DNA of 64,000 nucleotides from Hymenobacter sedentarius (GCF_001507645.1 NZ_CP013909.1:2790001-2854000), one strand, 5' to 3'; counted from the stretch's first letter, positions 40,734 to 49,742 are shown. Notes: generated by a model not told the origin, from the sequence alone. Translations and numbers: made by a program.

Positions 40734-42608
40734 CTAGCCTTCCTGCGATAAAATCAGCACGGAATACGGCGCCAGGCCAAAGCTGCCGTGCCAGCCCAGC
40801 CCGTCTTGCTCGCCTTCCTCGGCATCGACGCCGAAGCTGTCGAAATCGCTGAAATCGCCGTCGTAGCCTTTCCAGTCGCTATTAAACCGCACCTGCCAGT
40901 GGCCGGGGCCGGGTAGGCCGATGGTGTAGCCGTCGTAGCCCTGGTTGGCGAAATTGGCCAGTACCACGGTGGTGTCGCCGGGGCCTCCCTCGCCGGCCTG
41001 CCGGGCAAACGCCACCAGCTTGGCCTCGTTGTTTACGTGGAAGACGTGGGTGTGCTGCCCGCCCAGGCCCCGGGTTTTGCCGCCCAGGTTGCGCCGCAGC
41101 CCAATCAGGTCGCGGTAGAGGTTTACCAGGCCGCGGTGCTCGTCCACGCGCTGCCACTGCAGGGGCTCGGCGTCGGAGAAGGCGCCATCAGCCAGAAACT
41201 CCTGCCCCTGAAACAGCATGGGGATGCCCGGCGCGGTGAGCACCAGGGCCGCGCCCAAGGTGGCGCGCTTTTTCGGGAACCAGTGGGCGGCGTCGCCGGG
41301 CATGATTTCCTCCGGCACGCGGCTCTTGCCGTTGGCCACTTCGTCGTGGCTTTCGGTGTAGATGACGCGGCGGAAGGCGTTGTCGTTGTAAAGCTGGCCC
41401 AGGGCCGCGGCCACGGCCTCCATGTCGCGGTCGGCGTCTTCCTGAATGGTGAGGGCCTCGCGGATGGGGTACACGAAGGAGCCGTCCCACTGCGAGTCGA
41501 AGCCCTGGCCGCCGTTGCCCACCGTTTCGGTGATGCTGGCGTTGCCGCGCAGGTCCTCGGCAATGGTGATTTTCCAGGGCATGGTCTGGTCGATTTCCTC
41601 GTTAATCCAGCGCATCAGGCTCCAGCCGTCGGCCAGGTCAGCGGCCGGGTCGTCTTCGCCGTGCACGTTGCGAATGAAGGCAATGGCATCGGCCCGCAGG
41701 CCGTCGCAGCGGTACTCGTTGAGCCACATCAGGGCGTTGTCGCGGATGTACTGGCGCACTTCGGGGCGGCCGTAGTCGGGGCGGTTGTGGCCCCAGGGCG
41801 TTTCGGCGCGCCAGTCGTTGTAGAAGTAGATGCCGCCGCCGTCGTTCTCGCTCCAGCCATCGAACTGCCAGAGGTCGAGGTCGCCGGGGCCGAAGTGGTT
41901 GTACACCACGTCGAGTACCACCGCGATGCCGTGGCGGTGGGCCTGCTTCACCAGTTCCTTGAAGGCGATGGGGCCGCCGTAGTCGCTTTCCAGCGCAAAC
42001 GGATGGGCGGGGTTGTAGCCCCACGACCGGTCGCCTGGAAACTCGGTGGCGGGCAGCAGCTCAATGCAGTTGATGCCCAAATCGCGCAGGTAGGGCAGCT
42101 TCTCCACCACGTTCAGAAAGGTGCCCACGCTGCTGGCATCGGCCGCGTTGAACGTGCCCACGTGGAGCTCGTAAATTACCAGCTCGTTCCAGCTCGGCAT
42201 CTGAAAGTGGTCGTCGCCCCAGTCAAAACTAGAATCGAATATCACCGAGGAGCCGGCCGAGTGGGTTACCTGGCGGGCGTAGGGGTCGTTGCGGTCAAAC
42301 TCCTGGCCCGCGCGGCAGAGGTGAAACTTGTACTCGTCGCCGGGCTTGGCCCCGGCCACGTCGGTGGCCCAGTAGCCGTTGCCTTCGGGTTGTAAAGGGT
42401 TTTTCTTCGGGGCCCAGTTATTAAACGTGCCAATAACGGCCACCTCCTCGGCGTGCGGGGCCCACACCCGGAAGGTGGTGCCTCGGGCGTGGGGAACGGC
42501 GCCCATGCCCGATTGCAGGGCGGCGGAAGAAAGAGAGGGCGCTTTTTTGGAAGGAGCTTTGGGGGCAGCTTTGGCGCGAACAGGAGCGGAAGCGGAGGAG
42601 TGGGGCAT
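40734..42608 (-). CDS. GH13 alpha-amylase family enzyme with CBM48 (branching-enzyme/TreZ-like)
   Basis: A 624-residue alpha-glucan-active enzyme. After a low-complexity Ala/Pro/Lys-rich start, a CBM48 domain (TTFRVWAPHAEEVAVIGTFN) lies near residue 42-130. The GH13 barrel begins with LVIYELHVGTFNAADASS; its conserved regions are VVLDVVYNHFGPGD, YRCDGLRADAIAF (nucleophile Asp), ITIAEDLRGNA (acid/base Glu) and YTESHDEVANG. The overall match is to bacterial branching enzymes and malto-oligosyltrehalose trehalohydrolases. Branching of the glycogen made by the GT3 synthase at 35959 is plausible, but trehalohydrolase cannot be excluded. The domain end APYSVLILSQEG is typical. ATG 42608 is chosen. 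Confidence 0.85.
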   Translation of the reverse strand: MPHSSASAPVRAKAAPKAPSKKAPSLSSAALQSGMGAVPHARGTTFRVWAPHAEEVAVIGTFNNWAPKKNPLQPEGNGYWATDVAGAKPGDEYKFHLCRAGQEFDRNDPYARQVTHSAGSSVIFDSSFDWGDDHFQMPSWNELVIYELHVGTFNAADASSVGTFLNVVEKLPYLRDLGINCIELLPATEFPGDRSWGYNPAHPFALESDYGGPIAFKELVKQAHRHGIAVVLDVVYNHFGPGDLDLWQFDGWSENDGGGIYFYNDWRAETPWGHNRPDYGRPEVRQYIRDNALMWLNEYRCDGLRADAIAFIRNVHGEDDPAADLADGWSLMRWINEEIDQTMPWKITIAEDLRGNASITETVGNGGQGFDSQWDGSFVYPIREALTIQEDADRDMEAVAAALGQLYNDNAFRRVIYTESHDEVANGKSRVPEEIMPGDAAHWFPKKRATLGAALVLTAPGIPMLFQGQEFLADGAFSDAEPLQWQRVDEHRGLVNLYRDLIGLRRNLGGKTRGLGGQHTHVFHVNNEAKLVAFARQAGEGGPGDTTVVLANFANQGYDGYTIGLPGPGHWQVRFNSDWKGYDGDFSDFDSFGVDAEEGEQDGLGWHGSFGLAPYSVLILSQEG

Positions 42609-42956
42609 TAAATAAACGTGAGGCCACCGCCGGCGCAGCCGAAGATGCGGCTGCTGCCAGGCGGCAGTTAACTCAGCAATACGCAACTGCTCACCTTTCG
42701 GCCAAAAAGCACGGCCTGATTCGCTTCAAACCGCTGTTCTACTAATTGGTTGGGCCCAATTCCTGCGTTGGGCCGGCACTAGCGCCGGCTGGCTGCTGGT
42801 GCACGTCCAGAAGTCTTTCAAGCAGGCGGGATGAGGCCTGGGATTGATAAACCGGGGGCAAAAAAATGGGCGGCGCCCGCCGATAATTTTCGCCGGCGGT
42901 GAGCAAATTGGGCTGTTCGCGTGTTCTTTGCCCATTGTTTAGTCGTTTATAGAAGC
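42609..42956. other. 348 bp intergenic region, no gene seen
   Basis: It contains GC-rich short hairpins (TTGGGCCCAA near 42760, GGGCGGCGCCCGCC near 42878) and a 7-base A run. A 69-residue reading frame on the - strand has no start context or homology and is probably random. It should hold the divergent promoters of the GH13 gene and the hypothetical gene at 42957, but no clear box was found. Confidence 0.4.
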
Positions 42957-43364
42957 ATGCGCCGTCCCAAACCCGTTATTTTTGGTCTTTATGGCTGGTC
43001 GCCCGAATACGGCTTCCGGTATATCCACCCCGCCAACCGCCGTTCGTTTGAGCTGCTGGAGCCGGTGGGCAAGCTGTTTGAGAAAATCAGCGAAGACGAA
43101 GAGGGCGAGTGGGTCACGATTCGCTACGACGAGCAGCAGTTTCTGGTGCGCCCCGAGCTGTTCAAGGAAATCTACCACAAGCCCAAGTTCAGCTTCGGCG
43201 ACTCGGTGGAAGAAGTGACGCCGCAGCCCGGCCAATACCGCCACTTCGGGCACGTATCGGACGTGTTCTGGAACGAGTCTACCGACACGGCTACCTACCA
43301 GATAGTGGAGCGCAAGCGCAAGCTGCCGCGCATTTTCACGGCCGCCGAGCTGCGGGCTGACTAG
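42957..43364 (+). CDS. hypothetical protein
   Basis: A 135-residue soluble protein without signal peptide. It is beta-rich and aromatic: MRRPKPVIFGLYGWSPEYGF, then YIHPANRRSFELLEPVG. An acidic stretch ISEDEEGEW follows, then VTIRYDEQQFLVRPELFKEI, and it ends in a basic KRKLPRIF segment. The sequence looks like a real, structured small protein of the kind found in Hymenobacter relatives, possibly in an unnamed DUF. No function is recognised. ATG 42957 is preferred to the in-frame upstream start at 42921, which adds an unlikely hydrophobic stretch. Confidence 0.65.
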   Translation: MRRPKPVIFGLYGWSPEYGFRYIHPANRRSFELLEPVGKLFEKISEDEEGEWVTIRYDEQQFLVRPELFKEIYHKPKFSFGDSVEEVTPQPGQYRHFGHVSDVFWNESTDTATYQIVERKRKLPRIFTAAELRAD

Positions 43365-43470
43365 GCGGAAGTTGGGCCGTTGGTAAAGGGCAAGCCTTAT
43401 AGAACCTCACCCCTGTGCGCTGCGCTTTGCATTACGGTTGCAGTGCCTTTACGCCCAGTCTTAAACACCC

Positions 43471-44823
43471 CTAATTCAGCCCAACGGCGATGCCCACGAC
43501 CACGCTGGCGATTCCCAGCGCGAGCAAGCCCAGATACAGTGGCCACACAAATTTGAACCACTGGTCGAAGCGCACGCCGGTGGCGGCGAGCATGGCCATG
43601 AGGGTGCCGTTGGTGGGCGTAATCAATTCGCAGAGGCCCGCGCCGTACTGAAAAGCCAGCACCATAACCTGGCGGGAAAGGCCGATGAGGTCGGAGAGGG
43701 GCGTGAGCAGCGGCATGGTGAGCGTGGCCTGGCCGCTGCCGCTGGGCACGGGCACGTGCAGGGCGGTTTGCACGCCCATCATGCCCAAGGCGGCAAACGC
43801 TACCGGCAAGTGCGCCAGGGGCGTGGCCAGTCCTTGTACAATGGTATCGACGATGTTGCCCTGGTCGAGCACCACGAAAATGGCCCGCGCAAAGCCAATG
43901 AGCATGGCCGAAAACGCCATGTCGCGGAAGCCTGTCACGAAGCCCTCGGCCGTGCCAGTCAGGCCGCGCCCGCCCAGCAGGCCGGCCGCTACGCCCAGGG
44001 CCAGAAATAGCGCGCCCATTTCCTCAAAGCCCCAGCCCTGCTGCACCACGCCGTAGGCAAAGAAGCTGAAGGCCACCAGCATCAGCAGCAAGATGAGGCC
44101 GTGGCGCCCGGAGCCTGCGGCATCGGCCTGCAGGTCCTGCGGGGTGACGGCCACCGGCACGCGGTTGCGCTGGGCGTGGCGAATGGTGCCCCAGAGCCAG
44201 AAGCCGAGGGCCGGCACCAGAAACGCCATGCGGTAGCCACCGCCCGAGAGCAGCGGCAGCTGCGCCAGTTTCTGGGCAATGCCCACTTGAAACGGATTAA
44301 TGGGGCTGAACGAGGCCCCCACAAACGCGGCGCCCGCGCTGGCGGCCACGGCCGTGAGCGCCGGAAAACCCAGCCGCCGCACCAGCACCAGCAGCACCGG
44401 CACGAGGGCAATAATTTCTTCGCCCATGTTTTCGAGGGCGCCCATGGTGGCAAACAACAGGCCGATGAGCGGAATCACGAGCACCTCGTGGCCCTGGGTG
44501 CGGGCCAGCAGCCAGTCGACGCCGTGGCGCAGTGCCCCGGTCTGGTCGACTACTGTGAACGCCCCGCCGGCCAGGAAAATAAGGAACACCACGCCCGCTG
44601 CATCGGCCAGACCTTTAGGGATATCCACCAGCATGTCGAGCGGACCCACGGGGGTGGCCGGCACGCGGTGGTAGGAGCCGGCCACCACCACTTCGCGCTT
44701 GGCCACGGGGTCCTGCCGGCGGTCGAAGCGGCCGGCCGGCAGCACGTAGCTCAGCACGGCCGCCAGGATGATAAAGCCCACCAGCAGCACCAGCGGATGA
44801 GGAAAGCGGAAATCATTTAACAT
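43471..44823 (-). CDS. YfcC family transporter (C4-dicarboxylate-carrier superfamily)
   Basis: A 450-residue inner-membrane protein with about eleven to twelve helices. It begins FPHPLVLLVGFIILAAVLSY and has LPAGRFDR, the typical YfcC start. Two repeated re-entrant signatures are visible: GALENMGEEIIALVPVLLVL in the first half and ALHVPVPSGSGQATLTMPLL in the second half. Family members are uncharacterised and may carry dicarboxylates, amino acids or peptides. It stands alone, with AT-rich repeats upstream of its start (44820-44843). Confidence 0.85.
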   Translation of the reverse strand: MLNDFRFPHPLVLLVGFIILAAVLSYVLPAGRFDRRQDPVAKREVVVAGSYHRVPATPVGPLDMLVDIPKGLADAAGVVFLIFLAGGAFTVVDQTGALRHGVDWLLARTQGHEVLVIPLIGLLFATMGALENMGEEIIALVPVLLVLVRRLGFPALTAVAASAGAAFVGASFSPINPFQVGIAQKLAQLPLLSGGGYRMAFLVPALGFWLWGTIRHAQRNRVPVAVTPQDLQADAAGSGRHGLILLLMLVAFSFFAYGVVQQGWGFEEMGALFLALGVAAGLLGGRGLTGTAEGFVTGFRDMAFSAMLIGFARAIFVVLDQGNIVDTIVQGLATPLAHLPVAFAALGMMGVQTALHVPVPSGSGQATLTMPLLTPLSDLIGLSRQVMVLAFQYGAGLCELITPTNGTLMAMLAATGVRFDQWFKFVWPLYLGLLALGIASVVVGIAVGLN

Positions 44824-44972
44824 TTAACAGTTATCATTTAACAAGCAAACCAACTCGTGAGGAACTTCGCCGGGCCTGTTATTTTTAGGGTTCAGTTGGC
44901 GGCAAGTTAGGACGACTGGCACCGGCAAGGCCAGTCGAGCTGATAAATGCTAATTGTTAACTGTTAAATGAC
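44820..44972. repeat. AT-rich inverted tracts flanking the intergenic gap
   Basis: CATTTAACAGTTATCATTTAACAA at 44820-44843 (two tandem CATTTAACA-type units) faces TTGTTAACTGTTAAATGACA at 44953-44972. The right tract runs into the start codon of the next gene. These resemble the AT-rich tracts at 16009 and 33437. The spacer holds nothing else recognised. Confidence 0.65.
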
Positions 44973-45218
44973 ATGACCATCGCCGCCTTCAAAGCCCTGC
45001 ACCAGCGCTGCCAGGCCGAGCACCTCGCCCGGCACGGCCACCGCCTGGCCGAGCGCCAGGAAGACAGCTTCGACCTGACGCTGTATGCGGTGGAAGGCTT
45101 TTATGCCGAAATCTGGCGCAGCCGCGGCGAGGAGGCCATCCTCTTCATCCACGTCTTCCAGAAGCCCTCGGGCCTCGGCGACTACCTTCGCCTGGTGCAG
45201 CTTCCGGGCAACCTCTGA
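44973..45218 (+). CDS. small hypothetical protein (81 residues)
   Basis: An 81-residue soluble protein, MTIAAFKALHQRCQAEHLA at the N-terminus, then LTLYAVEGFYAEIWRSRGEE with a beta hairpin, then ILFIHVFQKPSGLGDYLRLV. It resembles small orphan alpha/beta proteins of Cytophagales and may be real: its codon use matches the neighbours and it ends 54 bp before the hydrolase gene on the same strand. Its start codon directly follows an AT-rich repeat, so the promoter must be inside that repeat. Function unknown. Confidence 0.55.
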   Translation: MTIAAFKALHQRCQAEHLARHGHRLAERQEDSFDLTLYAVEGFYAEIWRSRGEEAILFIHVFQKPSGLGDYLRLVQLPGNL

Positions 45219-45272
45219 AGTCCTTGCGCCGCCCCGGCAACGCCGCCGTTGGGCTAAAAAAGAGAAGTACGA

Positions 45273-46277
45273 ATGCGTGGCTGGTGGTTACTTATTGCCC
45301 TGCTGGGCCTTGCCGCGCCCGGGGTGGCCCAACCAAGTAAGGCCCCGCGCATTCCCGAGGAGTTTGGCTACCGGCACCTGGTGGTGATGTTCGGCCGAGA
45401 CAGTGTGGACGTGCTGGTGCTCTCGAAACCAGGCGAGGAGATGCAGAAGAAGCCGCTGCTGCTTTGGGTGCAGGGCTCGCTGCCCACACCACTGGTGCTC
45501 TACGACAAGCGGGGCGCCTTCCCGGTCTTCCCCTTTCACCCCAAAGCGGTGCAGAAAACCTGCCACCTGGCCATCGTGGGCAAGCCGGGTATTCCCCTCA
45601 CCGCCGACGTGGAAGGGCGCAATCCCAATCGAATGTTCGGCGAGACCACCCCGCCGCCGTACTACTGCGCCCGCAACTACCTCGGCTACTTTGTGCGGCG
45701 CGACGTGGCCGTGCTGCGCTATTTCAAAAAACAGCCCTGGGTTGATAAGGCGCACGTGGTGGCCGCTGGCCACTCACAGGGCAGCACCGTGGTGGCGCAT
45801 CTGGCCGCCGTGCCGAGTCTCGTGAGCCACGCCGTGTACCTGAGCGGCAACCCGTTGGGCCAGCTCATGTCCATGCTAAGCGAGAGCCGGCAAGCGGATG
45901 ACTCGGTGGCCGCGGCCGCCACCTTTCAGCGCTGGCAAACCGTGGTGGCCAACCCCACGGTGGCCGACTGTGTGGGCGACGACCCTCGCAACACCTTCGG
46001 CTTTGGGGCGACCCCGCTGCCGGTGCTGCTGCGCGCGAAGGTGCCCGTCTTCGTGGGCTACGGCACCCGCGACCGGGGTGTGGCCGGCGACGACTACCTG
46101 CACCTCGAGACCATTCGCCTGCACAAAACCAACTTCACCTTCCGGGACTACCCCGGCCGCGAGCACAACTTTTTTGGTTTCAAAAACGGACAGATTAACT
46201 ACGACGATTTTTACTGGGACAACGTCGGCGACGACTTTCTGCGGTGGGCCGGGCTCTTGGCCCCAGCTACGAAATAG
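45273..46277 (+). CDS. exported alpha/beta hydrolase family protein
   Basis: A 334-residue protein with a signal peptide (RGWWLLIALLGLAAPGVAQP). The hydrolase core has LLLWVQGSLPTPLV with the oxyanion glycine, and the nucleophile elbow VVAAGHSQGSTVVAHLA near residue 165-181. KVPVFVGYGTRDRGV carries a likely catalytic aspartate and the late histidine is in PGREHNFFGF. No specific substrate group is recognised. The gene is followed 39 bp downstream by a GT39 gene in the same direction, but a shared role is not evident. Confidence 0.78.
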   Translation: MRGWWLLIALLGLAAPGVAQPSKAPRIPEEFGYRHLVVMFGRDSVDVLVLSKPGEEMQKKPLLLWVQGSLPTPLVLYDKRGAFPVFPFHPKAVQKTCHLAIVGKPGIPLTADVEGRNPNRMFGETTPPPYYCARNYLGYFVRRDVAVLRYFKKQPWVDKAHVVAAGHSQGSTVVAHLAAVPSLVSHAVYLSGNPLGQLMSMLSESRQADDSVAAAATFQRWQTVVANPTVADCVGDDPRNTFGFGATPLPVLLRAKVPVFVGYGTRDRGVAGDDYLHLETIRLHKTNFTFRDYPGREHNFFGFKNGQINYDDFYWDNVGDDFLRWAGLLAPATK

Positions 46278-46316
46278 CGAATCCGCCATAATCGATTTCT
46301 GGCGAACTTACCGGCC

Positions 46317-47867
46317 ATGAAACGACTGATACCCTTGTGCTTTGCGCTGCTCAAGTTCGTGTCGGGCTACTTCCTCATTAGCCCGGGTTACGACCTGCAG
46401 CGCGACGAATACCTCTACCTCAACCAGGGCCTGCACCTGGCCTGGGGCTACCTGGAAGTGCCGCCGCTCATCGCAGCGCAGGGCTGGCTCACGCTGGCGC
46501 TGGGCGGGGGCGAGGGCTGGGTGCACTTCTGGCCGTTTTTGTGGGGTGCCGCCACGGTGTACCTAGTCGGGCGGCTGGCCCAGCGGCTGGGCGGCGGCTG
46601 GTTTGCCCAAAGCCTGGCCTGCACCTGCTACCTAGGTACCGGTTTTGCCCGGCTCAACATCCTGTTTCAGCCCAATTCCTTCGAGGTGTTTGGGTTTATG
46701 TTTTGCCTGTACTGGCTTGTGCGCTTTCTGCAGGAGGGGCGGGCGCGCTACCTCTATTTAATTGGAATTGGGCTGGGTTTGGGCTTGCTCAATAAGTACA
46801 CCACGCTGTTTTTCATGGCCGCGTTGGGCGGGGCGCTGCTGCTGCTCACGCCCAGCCGCCGGCTGCTGCTCAACCGCCACTTCTGGGGCGCGGTGGGGCT
46901 GGCCGGGCTGCTGTGGCTGCCCAATGTGCTGTGGCAGCTGCGGCACGGTATCCCGTTTTTGCACCACATGGCCCTGCTGCACGACAGCCAGCTGGTGCAC
47001 GTGGAAGCCGCCGGCTTTTGGAAAGACCAGCTGCTGATGTGCGTGGCCGCCAGCTGGGTGTGGATGCCGGGGCTGCTGGCCCTGCTGTTGGGGCGGACGT
47101 TCCGGCCCTACCGGGCGGTGGGCTGGGTGGCGGTGCTGGGCGTGGCGCTCCTGGCGGCGCTGCACGGCAAAAGCTACTACGCCCTGGGCTACTACCCCGT
47201 GCTGTTTGCCTTCGGGGCGGTGTGGTGGGAAACCCGGATAGCCCAATGGGGCGAGCTGAGAAACTTCCGCTGGAAAACTGCCCTGCGGCCGGTGCTGGTG
47301 GTGTTGCCGCTGGCGTTTGTGGTGATGTATCTGCCCCTGATGTTTCCGGTGCGCAGCCCCGCGGCCATGGCCACCCTGCACGCCCGCTACGCCCACCTGG
47401 GCGTGTACCGCTGGGAAGACGGCCGCGACCACCCCCTGCCCCAGGACTATGCCGACATGCTGGGCTGGCGCGAGCTGGCCGACAAAACCTGGGCCGCCTA
47501 CCAAACCCTGCCCGATTCGGTGCGGGCCCACACGCTCATCTCCTGCGGCAATTACGGCCAGGCCAGCGCCATCAATTACTACAACCGCACCCGCCCCATG
47601 CCCCGGGCCAGCAGCATGAACGGCAGCTATCTGTTCTGGTACCCGGCCCTGGACCACTGCCAGGCCGTCATCATCGTCGACGACGAGCCCACCGACGAAG
47701 TGGCCCCGCATTTTGCGTCGTTGCGCCGCTTTGGCGCAATCGCCAACCCCTATGCCCGGGAGCAGGGCACGGCCATTTCCATTGGTCTGCGGCCCGATAG
47801 CGCCATCCGGGCGCAGGTACGGCAGGAGTGGCGCACCAGCATGGCCGCTTGGGAGGGCCAGCCGTGA
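46317..47867 (+). CDS. GT39-type (ArnT/PMT-like) integral membrane glycosyltransferase
   Basis: A 516-residue enzyme with about nine to eleven membrane helices. It probably moves a sugar from a polyprenyl phosphate carrier to a lipid or protein on the outer face of the inner membrane. The first periplasmic loop has YDLQRDEYLYLNQGLHLAWG with the acidic pair Asp-Glu that is catalytic in this GT-C family. It is followed by the LEVPPLIA motif. The C-terminal third (from about residue 365) is a soluble periplasmic domain. Donor synthesis might come from the DPM1-like enzyme at 11188. Acceptor is unknown. Confidence 0.85.
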   Translation: MKRLIPLCFALLKFVSGYFLISPGYDLQRDEYLYLNQGLHLAWGYLEVPPLIAAQGWLTLALGGGEGWVHFWPFLWGAATVYLVGRLAQRLGGGWFAQSLACTCYLGTGFARLNILFQPNSFEVFGFMFCLYWLVRFLQEGRARYLYLIGIGLGLGLLNKYTTLFFMAALGGALLLLTPSRRLLLNRHFWGAVGLAGLLWLPNVLWQLRHGIPFLHHMALLHDSQLVHVEAAGFWKDQLLMCVAASWVWMPGLLALLLGRTFRPYRAVGWVAVLGVALLAALHGKSYYALGYYPVLFAFGAVWWETRIAQWGELRNFRWKTALRPVLVVLPLAFVVMYLPLMFPVRSPAAMATLHARYAHLGVYRWEDGRDHPLPQDYADMLGWRELADKTWAAYQTLPDSVRAHTLISCGNYGQASAINYYNRTRPMPRASSMNGSYLFWYPALDHCQAVIIVDDEPTDEVAPHFASLRRFGAIANPYAREQGTAISIGLRPDSAIRAQVRQEWRTSMAAWEGQP

Positions 47868-47885
47868 GTTCCTGGGCCCCGCCAG

Positions 47886-48425
47886 CTAGGCCAGGCGCGC
47901 AGCCGGGGCGGCGACAAACGGAAACTGCTGCAGCGCTTCCCAAGGCCCGCCGCGGTAGGCCCACAGCTCCAGGCCCGTGCCCACGGCGGTAAAAGGGGCA
48001 AAATCGGTCTGCAGGTCGGTGAGCAGCTGCCGGGCGGCGGCTGGGTCCACCTTGTTTTGAATGGTGACGTGGGGCTGCAGCTTTTGCTGGTCCTGGGGCG
48101 TGAGCTGGGACCCAAACGTGAGCTGCAGCCGCCGGTGCAGGGCCAGCAGCTCCTCGTTGTGCAGCGTGAAAGCCACCCCGCGGCCCAGGGAGCGCAGCCC
48201 CGTTACTTGCAGCGGCAGCGCGCTCTGCAGCTTGCAGCAGTCGTGCAGCTGCTCGCACACGGACGCCAGCTCGGCGCCGGGCAGGTGGTGAAAGAGGGTG
48301 AGGTGGGCGGCCAGGTAATTGATTTTGGGCGGAAAGTGCTGGCGGCGCAAGGCGTTGAAGTACGTGTGGGCCGCGTCGTCCAGCATGAGCGTGAGGATGA
48401 GCGGTGCGTTGTCGAAGTCGGGCAT
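47886..48425 (-). CDS. 2'-5' RNA ligase family (2H phosphoesterase) protein
   Basis: A 179-residue member of the 2H phosphoesterase superfamily. The two His-x-Thr motifs are AAHLTLFHHL near residue 44 and QPHVTIQNKVD near residue 117. Such proteins hydrolyse 2',5' or cyclic phosphate bonds in RNA; true ligation is seen only in vitro. ATG 48425 (MPDFDNAPLILTLMLDD) is preferred over a longer frame whose N-terminus does not fit the fold. It converges with the GT39 gene, with only 18 bp between stop codons. Confidence 0.87.
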   Translation of the reverse strand: MPDFDNAPLILTLMLDDAAHTYFNALRRQHFPPKINYLAAHLTLFHHLPGAELASVCEQLHDCCKLQSALPLQVTGLRSLGRGVAFTLHNEELLALHRRLQLTFGSQLTPQDQQKLQPHVTIQNKVDPAAARQLLTDLQTDFAPFTAVGTGLELWAYRGGPWEALQQFPFVAAPAARLA

Positions 48426-48620
48426 GGGGCAGAGCAGAGTCGGAGCAGCTAGGCGTACGGAAACCACGCCACAACCGCTGGGTCGGCTTGGCGCAATGAG
48501 CTGACAATGAAAGGCGTATGCGAGGATTAATTGTACCGAAAATCAGGGAATTACCTCACTTTTCGAGGACTTAATTTCCCTTGAAAAACGTTGGAAAATA
48601 TCCGTCACCAATGCCTTTAC

Positions 48621-49742
48621 ATGCTTACTTCCGGCGCCCTCGTTGCCCTTTCCGATACCTTGCTTACTGACCAGCCGCAGCCTGCGGCGGTCCCGCGCAC
48701 CCACTCGGCCAAGCTGTGGCTGCCCCAGCGGGTGGTGTTCACGCCCGATGCCCTCGACGAGGAGTTTGGCCAGCAAATCCTGGCCCGCGTCTCGGCCCAA
48801 AACCTGGAAGTGGAGCTACTGAAAAGCAACCGCCTCACCGGCCTGCGCCAAGACGACGTGCGCGCCACCTACCGCACCGCCAAAAACACCCTGGCCGTGG
48901 TGAAAGCGCCCGCCGGCGCCCTGCGCCTGCAGCCCACGCCGCCCTCGGCCGACTGGCAGCTCAATCTGGCCGAAGGCTGCCCCGCGCACTGCCAGTACTG
49001 CTACCTGGCCGGCTCGCTCAGCGGCCCGCCCGTGGTCAAGGCCTTTGCCAACCTGCCCCAGCTGCTGGCCAACACCGCCAGCTACGAGCAGCCGGGCCGC
49101 GTGGTAAGCTTCGAGGCCAGCTGCTACACCGACGTGCTGGGCATCGAGCACCTCACCGGCAGCCTGGCCGAGGCAGTGCGCCACTTCAGCACCCGCGAGG
49201 GCGCCCAGCTGCGCTTTGTGAGCAAGTACGACCACATTGGCCCGCTGCTGGGCCTGGCCCACCACGGCCGCAGCCGGGCCCGCTTCTCGCTCAATGCCGA
49301 GCCCGTGGCCCGGCGCCTGGAAGGCGGCACGGCCTCAGTCGGCGCCCGGATTCGGGCGCTGCGCCAGCTGGCCTTGCCCACCGGCCAAGGCGGGGGCGGC
49401 TACCCCGTGGGCGTGGTGCTCGCGCCCATTATGCCCATCCCCGATTGGCAGCAGCACTACACCGAATTGCTCGACCGCCTGCAAGCTGCCCTGGATTTCG
49501 ACTGCGACCTAACCGTGGAATTCATCACCCACCGCTTCACGCCCGGCTCGAAAGACGTGCTCCTGCAGTGGTACCCCAACACCAGCCTCGACCTGGCCGA
49601 GGAGGGCCGCGCCGTGAAGCGCAACAAGTTCGGCGGCCTCAAATACGTGTACCAGCCCGAGCAGATGAAGGCCATGAAAGCGTGGTTTTACACGGAGTGG
49701 CAGTGGCGGTTTCCCAACGCGCCCGTGCAGTACTGGACATAG
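48621..49742 (+). CDS. spore photoproduct lyase family radical-SAM protein
   Basis: A 373-residue radical SAM enzyme. The iron-sulfur motif is AEGCPAHCQYCYLAGS, Cys-x3-Cys-x2-Cys near residue 115-130. The upstream RVVFTPDALDEEFG and the downstream VVSFEASCYTDVLG, LRFVSKYDHIGPLL and RARFSLNAEPVARRLEGG blocks match SplB. SplB repairs the 5-thyminyl-5,6-dihydrothymine lesion of spores. Bacteroidota do not form spores, so this homologue is probably a DNA- or RNA-repair or modifying enzyme with another trigger. The late cysteine that donates hydrogen in Bacillus SplB is not seen near the matching position. ATG 48621 is chosen over TTG 48591. Confidence 0.85.
   Translation: MLTSGALVALSDTLLTDQPQPAAVPRTHSAKLWLPQRVVFTPDALDEEFGQQILARVSAQNLEVELLKSNRLTGLRQDDVRATYRTAKNTLAVVKAPAGALRLQPTPPSADWQLNLAEGCPAHCQYCYLAGSLSGPPVVKAFANLPQLLANTASYEQPGRVVSFEASCYTDVLGIEHLTGSLAEAVRHFSTREGAQLRFVSKYDHIGPLLGLAHHGRSRARFSLNAEPVARRLEGGTASVGARIRALRQLALPTGQGGGGYPVGVVLAPIMPIPDWQQHYTELLDRLQAALDFDCDLTVEFITHRFTPGSKDVLLQWYPNTSLDLAEEGRAVKRNKFGGLKYVYQPEQMKAMKAWFYTEWQWRFPNAPVQYWT

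Noticed and set aside
41037..42395. 452-residue reading frame on the + strand
   Set aside because: Antisense to the GH13 gene, with a composition typical of shadow frames (His/Val/Gly/Ala-rich) and no recognisable domain.
42726..42935. 69-residue - strand frame in the 348 bp gap
   Set aside because: No start context, Pro/Arg/Cys-rich random composition and no resemblance to any family.
48621..49742. Evidence for sporulation from the SplB homologue
   Set aside because: No other sporulation gene is seen and SplB-like proteins occur in non-sporulating bacteria.
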